Source: JACCVL01 sp038233135
GTDB taxonomy: Bacteria; Actinomycetota; Actinomycetes; Propionibacteriales; Nocardioidaceae
Length of the DNA stretch: 11,613 nt
NCBI GenBank assembly: GCA_038233135.1
Contig: JBBSMN010000091.1
Location: forward strand, 1-11,613
Direction: 5' to 3'
Below the pieces are notes generated by a model, which saw nothing but the letters and a program-made list of their open reading frames with translations, was not told the DNA's origin and ran no database searches. This document shows positions 5,857 through 11,613 of the stretch, in pieces. How positions within the stretch are numbered: position 1 is the stretch's first letter; every line of letters starts with the position of its first letter. The position numbers were made by a program, and so were the translations under genes.

Positions 5857-6228
5857 ATGACGAGTAAGAGCCCCGCAGTACCGCAAGACCTGGCCCGGCG
5901 CGGCCGCGCGTTCTGGCGCAGCACCATCGGCGACTTCGAGCTGTCCGGGGTCGAGCTCGAGCTACTCCGGGAGTGTTGTCGGCTGCTCGATGAGTGCGAA
6001 GCGCTGCGTGCAGTCGTCGAACGCGACGGCCAGATCGTGGCTGGTAGCGCCGGTCAGCCGCGGGTGCATCCCGCCCTGGGTGAGCTGCGCCAGCATCGGC
6101 TCGCGCTCGGCCGGCTACTGGCTCAGCTCGCGTTGCCCGACCCCGAAGGCGAGGCGCTGCCGTCGCCGCTGCAGGCACGAGCACGCAAAGCGGCACGAGA
6201 GCGGTGGGGGACCAGTGGCACGGCGTAG
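5857..6228 (+). CDS. phage terminase small subunit, P27 family
   Basis: This 123-residue protein fits the P27/TerS family: ARRGRAFWRSTIGDFELS near the N-terminus, a helical pair (LELLRECCRLLDECEALR) and the hallmark GSAGQPRVHPALGELRQHR segment, followed by LALGRLLAQLALPDPEGE. In phages TerS recognises the packaging site and directs the large terminase. In satellites it redirects a helper phage's packaging. The length is slightly short but normal for the family. The start is fixed by a strong aggagg. No large terminase follows; a small gene overlaps its end by 14 bases. The C-terminal 20 residues are basic. A role in packaging element DNA is inferred from family and context. Confidence 0.8.
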   Translation: MTSKSPAVPQDLARRGRAFWRSTIGDFELSGVELELLRECCRLLDECEALRAVVERDGQIVAGSAGQPRVHPALGELRQHRLALGRLLAQLALPDPEGEALPSPLQARARKAARERWGTSGTA

Positions 6229-6583
6229 GGAACCGCTCGGCGCCGCCTCAACGGCTAGCGGCGGGGTGCCGGAGTGGCTGCGGCGGTTCCGCTACGCCGA
6301 GTGGGTCGACGAGGCCGAGAAGCCGCCACCGACGTGGCATAGCACCCAGGACTGGCCCACATGGCACGACCTGCGGGCACGCCGCCGCTGGTCCGATGCG
6401 GGCAGGGCGTGGCTCGCCGAGCGGGGCCGCGAAGGGGACTGGTTCGCGCTGGTTCACCCCGCGACCGCCCGAAACTGCGGCATCCGGGTCACGTCCGACG
6501 CGCCGGCTCCAGGTGTCGTCGAGGATCCCCCCCGGCGCCTCGTGGTGCAGCGTGACGACCCCCCGGGGCATGCCTCCCGATGA
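6215..6583 (+). CDS. 122-residue hypothetical protein next to terS
   Basis: GTG 6215 overlaps the terS end by 14 bases, with the G-rich gcggtggggga just upstream as the likely ribosome binding site. The first 80 residues are well formed: VPEWLRRFRYAEWVDEAEKP, then W-rich WHSTQDWPTWHDLRARRRW and AGRAWLAERGREGDWFALV. Small tryptophan-rich proteins like this often sit beside TerS genes in actinobacterial elements; their role is unknown. The last 40 residues are less convincing and cross a run of seven C (in ggatcccccccgg), so the natural end may differ. Its TGA forms ATGA with ATG 6580. Confidence 0.6.
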   Translation: MARRREPLGAASTASGGVPEWLRRFRYAEWVDEAEKPPPTWHSTQDWPTWHDLRARRRWSDAGRAWLAERGREGDWFALVHPATARNCGIRVTSDAPAPGVVEDPPRRLVVQRDDPPGHASR

Positions 6584-7078
6584 CCCCGCACCTAAGAACC
6601 GCGGAGAAGGTGCCTCGCAGTCCGGACCAACCAACTTTGCGGCGGGCCGGTCCCGGTCGGGGACGGTTCGCTGCCGGGCGAGCTGGCCCCGTCGGGCCGG
6701 GCGATCCGCGGTGGGCGACCGAGCAGGGCTACCAGCAGTGGCGTCGCCCCGTTGGGCGACTGGTGCGAAGCCAACGGCGTCGACCCGGCCGCGCTGCCTG
6801 AGCCGGCGCCATCATGGTCGTCGCGACCCTCGCCGTGGTCTTCATCCCCGGCCAGCTCGAGGAGAGCCCCGTACCGACGCTGGCGAACCCGTTGGGCCGG
6901 TGCCATGTTCGTGCGCTGCGTGGCGAGGCGACGGGTCCGGCCTGAGCCAGCCGCTACACCGCCTGGCAGGGGCTGTTCGGGCGTTCTGTGCTGGCGGCTG
7001 CGAGCGGCCGGGCGGCCGGGCGATGATGGAGCGAGCGAGCGGGGTGAAGTTCCAGTGAGGCTGCCGCGTTGTCCCGGG
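6580..7078 (+). pseudogene. probable decayed coding remnants, frame jumps
   Basis: There is no intact convincing gene in these roughly 500 bases, but coding-like pieces appear in changing frames. An ORF from ATG 6580 (73 residues, start in ATGA) has DPRWATEQGYQQW at about 6706-6744. Then LGDWCEANGVDPAALPE appears in the next frame at 6752-6802. Next, AIMVVATLAVVFIPGQLEE and on to TGA 6943 appears back in the first frame, and that frame is open again (SRYTAWQGLFGRSVLAAAS) to TGA 7024. Third positions are G/C-rich in each piece. Two or more indels in one or two former genes explain this best. No integrase or transfer RNA is seen here. Confidence 0.4.
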
Positions 7079-7744
7079 TCAGATGTAGTCGGTGCGGTCC
7101 AGGCAGCGGAGGAAGTTCACCTCGGTGAGCCTGGTGTTCCACAATCTCCTGGCCCCTGAGAGGCGCAGCTGTCGGGTGTGCCGTGACGGGTCGGACCATG
7201 AGAACGTCTCGACCTTGGTACCTCCTAGCGCCGCGACCTCGTCGAGAGCTGGCTCAAGGTCGGTGTCTTGGGAGGCAAGAATCACTAGGTCCACGTCAGG
7301 CAGCAGGGCTTCCCGCACGAGCGCAAGCGCGCAAAGGACATCAACTCCTTTCTCAGCCTTGCCGGTGACCATCTTCTTCCCCACGGAGTCGAGGAGTGGT
7401 TGTCCGGTCTCATCTCGCTCGTAGCTGTACTTCAACGGTCGCAGGGTGACTGTGACGCGGCGATCACGCTCCCACTGTGCTTTCTGGGCCTGGTTCCGAG
7501 CGTACGGCTTCGGCTCATGCTCGGGGTGCGGCTGCCCGCGGTACACGAGGACCCGACGCAGCACAGCGGCTGGGTTCCCGGGCCGCTGGGCTTGGTTGCG
7601 GGTCAGGAGCAGTTGTTGCGCGAACGCGAGCGGGTCGACTAGAGCCTCGTGCTTTGGGCCGTACTTGGTTTTGGGGAACAGGCCGTGTCCCGTCAGATGT
7701 ACGTTCTGGTAGTCGACGACGACGACAGCACGCAGATCAGCCAT
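7079..7744 (-). CDS. NYN-domain protein, putative metal-dependent RNase
   Basis: This 221-residue protein matches the NYN fold (PIN-like nucleases; LabA/limkain type). It opens with VVVVDYQNVHL (Asp11, Asn14), then has KGVDVLCALALV (Asp135) and LVILASQDTDLEPAL (Asp160, Asp162), the acidic residues that hold the catalytic metal. The family cleaves RNA; substrates are unknown here. ATG 7744 is chosen because gggggag lies 6 bases upstream and the domain begins at once; the frame extends to 7987 only across a leader. A promoter-like sequence and a terminator-like hairpin precede it. No partner gene is adjacent, apart from ychF upstream on the same strand. It is the first core-like gene beside the mobile element. 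Confidence 0.8.
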   Translation of the reverse strand: MADLRAVVVVDYQNVHLTGHGLFPKTKYGPKHEALVDPLAFAQQLLLTRNQAQRPGNPAAVLRRVLVYRGQPHPEHEPKPYARNQAQKAQWERDRRVTVTLRPLKYSYERDETGQPLLDSVGKKMVTGKAEKGVDVLCALALVREALLPDVDLVILASQDTDLEPALDEVAALGGTKVETFSWSDPSRHTRQLRLSGARRLWNTRLTEVNFLRCLDRTDYI

Positions 7745-7767
7745 GGGACTCCCCCACCAAGAAAAAG

Positions 7768-7794
7768 CCCCACCAGTCCCGGGGGACGGTGGGG
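7768..7794 (-). terminator. intrinsic-terminator-like hairpin in the NYN leader
   Basis: Read on the minus strand, ccccaccgtcc (7794-7784) pairs with ggactggtgggg (7779-7768) around a four-base loop, with one unpaired base. It is followed directly by ctttttc (7767-7761). That is a classic terminator form, yet it lies between a promoter-like sequence and the NYN start. It either ends transcripts coming from ychF or attenuates the NYN transcript. Confidence 0.65.
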
Positions 7795-7807
7795 AGCTAG
7801 GTGTCAG

Positions 7808-7836
7808 ACTGTAGACGTTGGCCGCACCATGGGCAA
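7808..7836 (-). promoter_or_regulatory. candidate promoter of the NYN gene
   Basis: On the minus strand, ttgccc (7836-7831) and tacagt (7813-7808) are separated by exactly 17 bases, a good match to the housekeeping sigma consensus. Transcription would begin near 7801, so the leader of about 57 bases would consist almost wholly of the hairpin and the ribosome binding site. Confidence 0.45.
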
Positions 7837-7987
7837 GCACCCCCTGACGCCGGGACGGCCGCAGGTGCAGACCTCGCCGGGCGCCGCTCGCCGCCGTGCG
7901 CCGCCGTGCGGGGTGTGCTAGCCGGTAGACCTGCTCGATGTCGTCGGCGTGTGGGCGGCGGGCATGTGGGCGTTGTGCTGTCGGCAC
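7837..7987. other. intergenic region between ychF and the NYN promoter
   Basis: I see no gene here. It holds an exact tandem 10-base duplication (ccgccgtgcg at 7891-7900 and 7901-7910). Both strands are nominally open in places, but translations are Arg/Ala/Pro-rich with no domain or ribosome binding site. Confidence 0.5.
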
Positions 7988-9076
7988 TCACTTACGTGAC
8001 GTTGCTCCGTGTCGAAACTCCACCACGTCCCCGTCGGCCATCACGTAGTCCTTGCCCTCGATGCGCACCTTGCCGGCCGACTTGGCCGACGCCATCGAGC
8101 CGGCGGACATCAGATCGTCGTAAGACACGACCTCGGCCTTGATGAAGCCGCGCTGGAAGTCGGTGTGGATGACACCGGAAGCCTCTGGGGCGGTCGCACC
8201 CCGCGGGATGGTCCAGGCGCGGGCCTCCTTGGGCCCGGCGGTCAGGTAGGTCTGCAGCCCGAGGGTCTCGAACCCGACCCGGGCCAGCACGTCCAGGCCG
8301 GGCTCGTCCACACCGGTTTCGGCGAGCATCGCCCGCGCCTCCTCGTCGTCGTCCAGCTCGACCAGCTCGGCCTCGAACTTCGCGTCCAGAAAGATTGCCT
8401 CGGCCGGAGCCACCAGGGTGCGGGTCTCGGCGAGCACGGCTTCGTCTGCCAGCTCGTCGGCGTCGCAGTTGAACACGTAGACGAACGGTTTGGCGCTGAG
8501 CAGGGAAAGCTCACGCAGGGCCGCCGAGTCGAGCCCGGAGCCGTAGATGGTGTCCCCGCGGGCCAGCACCTCCTGGGCAGCGCGCGCAGCAGCTAGCACC
8601 GCAACGAGCGATTTGTCCTTGCGCGCCTCCTTGTCCAGGCGGGGCACCGCGTTCTCGACCGTCTGCAGGTCGGCCAGCACCAACTCCGTACGGATGGTCT
8701 CGATGTCGTCCGGCGGCGAGACCTTGCCGTCGACGTGGGTGACGTCGTCGTCGTGGAACATCCGGGTCACCTGGCAGATCGCGTCGGACTCACGAATGTG
8801 GGCCAGGAACTTGTTGCCTAACCCCTCGCCCTGGCTGGCGCCGCTGACGATCCCGGCTATGTCGACGAACTGCACGGTCGCGGGCACCAGCCGGGCCGAG
8901 TCGAAGACGCGTCCCAGCTCGGCCAGCCGTGGGTCGGGTACGCCGACCACGCCGACGTTCGGCTCGATCGTCGCGAACGGGTAGTTGGCCGCGACCACGT
9001 CGTTCTTGGTCAGCGCATTGAACAGGGTGGACTTGCCGGCGTTGGGCAGGCCGACGATACCGATGGTGAGTGCCAC
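7988..9076 (-). CDS. ychF: redox-regulated Obg-like ATPase YchF
   Basis: This 362-residue full-length protein is a universally conserved P-loop ATPase of the Obg/OLA1 class that associates with ribosomes. Visible elements are G1 GLPNAGKS (residues 9-16), switch I NYPFATIEPNVG (31-42), G3 DIAG (72-75) with GASQGEGLGNKFLAHIRE (79-96), a helical insert at about 100-200, and a C-terminal TGS domain ending ASAKSAGKVRIEGKDYVMADGD. The G4 position reads NCDA (203-206) where the family usually has NxxE. The start is GTG 9076; no strong ribosome binding site is seen, but the start matches the family's N-terminus (M-x-L-x-I-G-I-V-G-L-P-N). It is divergent from rmuC, with under 100 bases between them. 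Confidence 0.95.
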   Translation of the reverse strand: MALTIGIVGLPNAGKSTLFNALTKNDVVAANYPFATIEPNVGVVGVPDPRLAELGRVFDSARLVPATVQFVDIAGIVSGASQGEGLGNKFLAHIRESDAICQVTRMFHDDDVTHVDGKVSPPDDIETIRTELVLADLQTVENAVPRLDKEARKDKSLVAVLAAARAAQEVLARGDTIYGSGLDSAALRELSLLSAKPFVYVFNCDADELADEAVLAETRTLVAPAEAIFLDAKFEAELVELDDDEEARAMLAETGVDEPGLDVLARVGFETLGLQTYLTAGPKEARAWTIPRGATAPEASGVIHTDFQRGFIKAEVVSYDDLMSAGSMASAKSAGKVRIEGKDYVMADGDVVEFRHGATSRK

Positions 9077-9172
9077 GGGGCGCCAGCGTACGGGCCGGGC
9101 GTACGAGCCTGGGGGCGTGCCCGTAGTAATCGGCGCCGCGGAATGTCGGTGCGGCCTGGCACGGTGCGTGCC

Positions 9173-10360
9173 ATGGAGATCAGCACGCTCATCCTCACGG
9201 TCCTGGTCGCTCTATCGGCGGGTCTGGCCGCCGGTGTCCTCGTCGGCGTCCGGCTGGGCTCCGGGGGCCGGCGGCGGGAGCAGGCCGGCGCCGCCGACCA
9301 GGTCAGCGCCACCTTGCAGGCGACGTCCGCAGTGGTGGCACCGGTCAAGGACAGCCTTGATCGCTTCGACGACCGGCTTCGTCAGCTGGAGTCGTCGGGT
9401 GTGGCCTGGCAGGAGCGGCTCGCGGCCCAGGTCGAGTCCGTGCGCCTGACCGGTGAGGGATTGCGGCGCGAGACGCTGTCGCTCGCCACGGCTCTGCGTC
9501 GACCTCAGGTGCGCGGCCAGTGGGGCGAGATGCACCTGCGCCGCGCGGTCGAGCTGGCGGGCATGGTGCAGCACTGCGACTTCACCCTGCAGACGTCGGT
9601 GCGCACGGACAACGGTGTGCAGCGCCCCGACCTGCTCGTCCGGCTGGCCGGCGGCCGGCAGGTGGTGGTCGACGCGAAGGTGCCGCTCGAGGCGTTCCTG
9701 CGGGCGACCGACGCCGCCGCCCACGGTGATGACGACGCGCACAGCCAGCAGCTCGCTCAGCATGCGCGACAGGTCCGCCAGCACATCGACGCGCTGGCGA
9801 CGAAGGCGTACTGGCGGCAGTTCGCGCCCACGCCAGAGTTTGTGGTCATGTTCGTCCCTGGCGACGCGTTACTGAGCCACGCCCTGGAGGCCGACCCTGC
9901 GCTGCTCGAATACGCCGCCACCCGCAAGGTGGTGCCGGCGACGCCGACGACCCTGATCGCCCTGCTGCGCACCGTGTCGTACGCCTGGACGCAGGAGTCG
10001 CTGGCCGACAACGCCCGCCAGGTGCAAGAGGTGGCGCGCGAGCTGTACGACCGGCTCGGCACGCTGGGCTCGCACACCGACAAGCTGGGCCGTGCGCTGA
10101 CGACCGCCGTCGGCGCTTACAACGGCGCCATCGGAGCGCTGGAGGGCCGGGTCCTGGTGTCGGCGCGACGGCTGCACGATCTACACGTCGGCGAGGACGA
10201 GCAGTCCAGCCCGGCACCGGTCGAACAGGCGGTGCGTCCACTCGCAGCCCCTGAGCTGCTGGCGGATCGCGACGCCCGCGCCGGCCCGTACGCCGAGGAC
10301 ACCAACCCCACCCCGCGATGCCCCGGCGCGTCGCGCCGGATGACGGATGCCGAGGTCTAG
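9173..10360 (+). CDS. rmuC: DNA recombination protein RmuC
   Basis: This 395-residue protein starts with one membrane segment (about residues 4-27), then a coiled-coil region (35-105) and the RmuC core: RGQWGEMHLRRAVELAG (114-130), RPDLLV with VVVDAKVPLEAF (151-175; Asp153, Asp167, Lys169 as restriction-endonuclease-like residues) and FVPGDALLSHAL. RmuC limits inversions and other rearrangements at short repeats; it is thought to be a membrane-tethered nuclease. ATG 9173 is preferred over ATG 9143 because family members begin directly with the hydrophobic helix; neither has a clear ribosome binding site. The C-terminal 60 residues are variable. It is followed by the DUF6542 gene, probably co-transcribed. 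Confidence 0.9.
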   Translation: MEISTLILTVLVALSAGLAAGVLVGVRLGSGGRRREQAGAADQVSATLQATSAVVAPVKDSLDRFDDRLRQLESSGVAWQERLAAQVESVRLTGEGLRRETLSLATALRRPQVRGQWGEMHLRRAVELAGMVQHCDFTLQTSVRTDNGVQRPDLLVRLAGGRQVVVDAKVPLEAFLRATDAAAHGDDDAHSQQLAQHARQVRQHIDALATKAYWRQFAPTPEFVVMFVPGDALLSHALEADPALLEYAATRKVVPATPTTLIALLRTVSYAWTQESLADNARQVQEVARELYDRLGTLGSHTDKLGRALTTAVGAYNGAIGALEGRVLVSARRLHDLHVGEDEQSSPAPVEQAVRPLAAPELLADRDARAGPYAEDTNPTPRCPGASRRMTDAEV

Positions 10361-10361
10361 C

Positions 10362-11048
10362 GTGAACCGTGTGACTGGCCGTGATGCCCCAGTGACCGCT
10401 GTGATCGAGCCCGCGCCGGCGCAGCAGGCTCCCGTTCAGCCACCCCCCGTGCAGCCATCTCCCGTGCAACAGGCTCCTGTGGACCGGTCTCCGGCGGCCC
10501 GGCCGCCGACGCAGCCAGCCCCCACGCCGAGCCCGGCAGAACACTCGACCGCCGATGTCCCTGCGGAGTCGCCTCAAACCGCCCGGGTTGCCGCACCTGC
10601 TCGACGAGCGCCCTGGGTCGGGGCGGAGCCACCGGTCGGATCGGTCGTCGCGATCGCTGCCGCAGTCATGCTCGGTGCGGCTCTCGTCGAGATCCTGGTC
10701 GCCGACGCGATCGGCGTGCTGTTCGGTGCGGCACTGGTCGTGGTCAGCGTGGGCGCCGCGCTCACCGTGCGACCGCGCAACCTGTTCACAGCCGGCGTGT
10801 TACCGCCACTGCTTCTCGTGGGGCTGTTGACCAGCATCGCTGTGCTGCAGCCAGACGGCATCCAGGTGGCACGGATGGACGCCTCGGCCGGTGTCGCGCA
10901 GCGCGTGATCGCGGGATTCGTCCACCTAGCGGGCGCACTCGTCGTCGCACACGCCACCGCGCTGCTTGTCGTCGCCCTGCGTGGGCGCACCGCACGCCTT
11001 CGGCGCCGCCGCCAGCGTCAACGCCCACTGGCAGCACCCGACCGGTGA
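10362..11048 (+). CDS. DUF6542-type membrane protein
   Basis: This 228-residue protein has a long Pro/Gln/Ala-rich N-terminal part (about residues 10-60) with imperfect five-residue xxPVQ repeats. Four hydrophobic segments follow at about 92-112, 115-135, 141-162 and 183-206, with VRPRNLF between the second and third, and an Arg-rich tail. This four-helix domain between rmuC or ychF and ispH is common in actinobacteria (DUF6542); its function is unknown. I chose GTG 10362 because gagg lies six bases upstream and it starts just after the rmuC stop; ATG 10347, overlapping rmuC, is the alternative. The basic tail is expected to stay in the cytoplasm. Confidence 0.75.
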   Translation: MNRVTGRDAPVTAVIEPAPAQQAPVQPPPVQPSPVQQAPVDRSPAARPPTQPAPTPSPAEHSTADVPAESPQTARVAAPARRAPWVGAEPPVGSVVAIAAAVMLGAALVEILVADAIGVLFGAALVVVSVGAALTVRPRNLFTAGVLPPLLLVGLLTSIAVLQPDGIQVARMDASAGVAQRVIAGFVHLAGALVVAHATALLVVALRGRTARLRRRRQRQRPLAAPDR

Positions 11049-11104
11049 GACCCGGCACGAGCTTCGAGCAGTGACCAACCACTGGACGCACTCGCGCGAG
11101 GCGT
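11049..11104. other. short convergent gap between the DUF6542 gene and ispH
   Basis: Fifty-six bases separate two converging genes. A ten-base palindrome, ctcgcgcgag, is at 11091-11100, but no long stem or T-run supports an intrinsic terminator. Confidence 0.4.
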
Positions 11105-11613
11105 TCAGCTCGCCTCGGCGATCTTGATGTCTCGACGGAGCTCCTTCGGCAACGAGAAGATCAGGCTCTCCTCAGCGGTGCGGACCGCTTCGGCGGCCGG
11201 GAAGCCCTGGGCCTCCAGCCAGCCCAACACCTCGCCGACGAGATCCTCAGGCACCGAGGCGCCGCTGGTGACGCCGACGGTCGCCACCCCGTCGAGCCAG
11301 GCAGCGTCCACCTCGCTCACGTCGTCGACGCGATAGGACGCGGCTGCGCCGGACTCCAGGGCCACCTCGACCAGGCGTACCGAGTTGGACGAGTTCGCCG
11401 ACCCCACGACGATGACCAGGTCGGACGCCACGGCGATCTGCTTGATCGCCTGCTGCCGGTTCTGGGTCGCATAGCAGATGTCGTCGTGGCGCGGGCCGAG
11501 CATCGCCGGGAAGCGCTGCCGGAGGGCGTCGATGATCGCGCGCGTGTCGTCCACCGACAACGTGGTCTGGGTCGTATAGGCAACGTTCCCGGGCTGGTCG
11601 ACCACCAGCGTTC
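11105..11613 (-). CDS. ispH: 4-hydroxy-3-methylbut-2-enyl diphosphate reductase IspH, partial (C-terminal half)
   Basis: The frame runs from the window edge to TGA at 11107-11105, giving about 168 residues of a protein normally near 310-340. It carries TLVVDQPGNVAYTTQTTLS (substrate-binding Thr), DDICYATQNRQ with one of the three conserved cysteines holding the 4Fe-4S cluster, the substrate-phosphate motif SSNSVRLVE, and VTSGASVPEDLV. IspH performs the last step of the MEP isoprenoid pathway, making IPP and DMAPP. GTG 11605 is internal, not the start; coding continues upstream beyond the window. The gene is convergent with rmuC and the DUF6542 gene. Confidence 0.95.
   Translation of the reverse strand, partial: TLVVDQPGNVAYTTQTTLSVDDTRAIIDALRQRFPAMLGPRHDDICYATQNRQQAIKQIAVASDLVIVVGSANSSNSVRLVEVALESGAAASYRVDDVSEVDAAWLDGVATVGVTSGASVPEDLVGEVLGWLEAQGFPAAEAVRTAEESLIFSLPKELRRDIKIAEAS

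Noticed and set aside
5618..5860. A possible 80-residue ORF from GTG 5618 across the palindromic repeats
   Set aside because: It starts in GTGA but its codon use is not coding-like, its only repeated motif (VLSRT) mirrors the DNA repeat, and it runs into the terS ribosome binding site.
6204..7058. A 284-codon plus-strand frame over the end of terS and beyond
   Set aside because: The product is Arg/Pro/Gly-rich with no recognisable domain, and it overlaps better supported genes in its first half. The second half is better explained by decayed pieces in other frames.
7745..7987. An 81-codon N-terminal extension of the NYN protein
   Set aside because: It would read through a promoter-like sequence and a terminator hairpin. 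The domain starts at ATG 7744 with a strong ribosome binding site.

Overview
This window is GC-rich and reads as an actinobacterial chromosome. The right part carries a conserved actinobacterial neighbourhood: the YchF ATPase, RmuC, a DUF6542 membrane protein and IspH, all with strong G/C preference at third codon positions. The left part, about 1 to 7080, is an integrated mobile element inserted or decayed next to that core.

Element, left to right. A fragment of a probable IS4-type transposase (1-105) abuts a Topo VI-A/Spo11-like TOPRIM protein (to 1008). The conserved N-terminal coding of that protein runs upstream of any usable start codon, so the insertion sequence appears to have cut off its 5' end. 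A small ORF with an internal frameshift (1005-1210) is followed, with stop/start overlap, by a 774-residue primase-polymerase fused to a P-loop helicase (1207-3531). This is probably the element's replication initiator. Just downstream is a cluster of inverted repeats (3539-3691) around a less GC-rich core, a candidate replication origin. Next comes a chain of eight very small genes, possibly nine (3735-5545/5745), each start overlapping the previous stop as ATGA. Four have Cys/His sets that look metal-binding, and two of these are tandem paralogues. A short non-coding stretch with two copies of a palindromic 14-mer (5693-5733) precedes a P27-type phage terminase small subunit (5857-6228) and a small companion gene. 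The rest, to 7078, is coding-like sequence that jumps between frames, probably decayed.

A primase-helicase initiator with a terminase small subunit, but no capsid, tail, large terminase or integrase in view, fits a phage satellite (PICI-like island) or the remains of a related integrative element better than a full prophage. This is inference; only part of the element is visible, and no attachment site was identified.

Core side. An orphan NYN-domain nuclease-like gene (7079-7744, minus) has its own promoter-like sequence and a compact leader holding an intrinsic-terminator-like hairpin whose 5' arm could also pair with the ribosome binding site. YchF is on the same strand further upstream. 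RmuC and the DUF6542 protein form a plus-strand pair, and IspH is convergent with them and truncated by the window edge.
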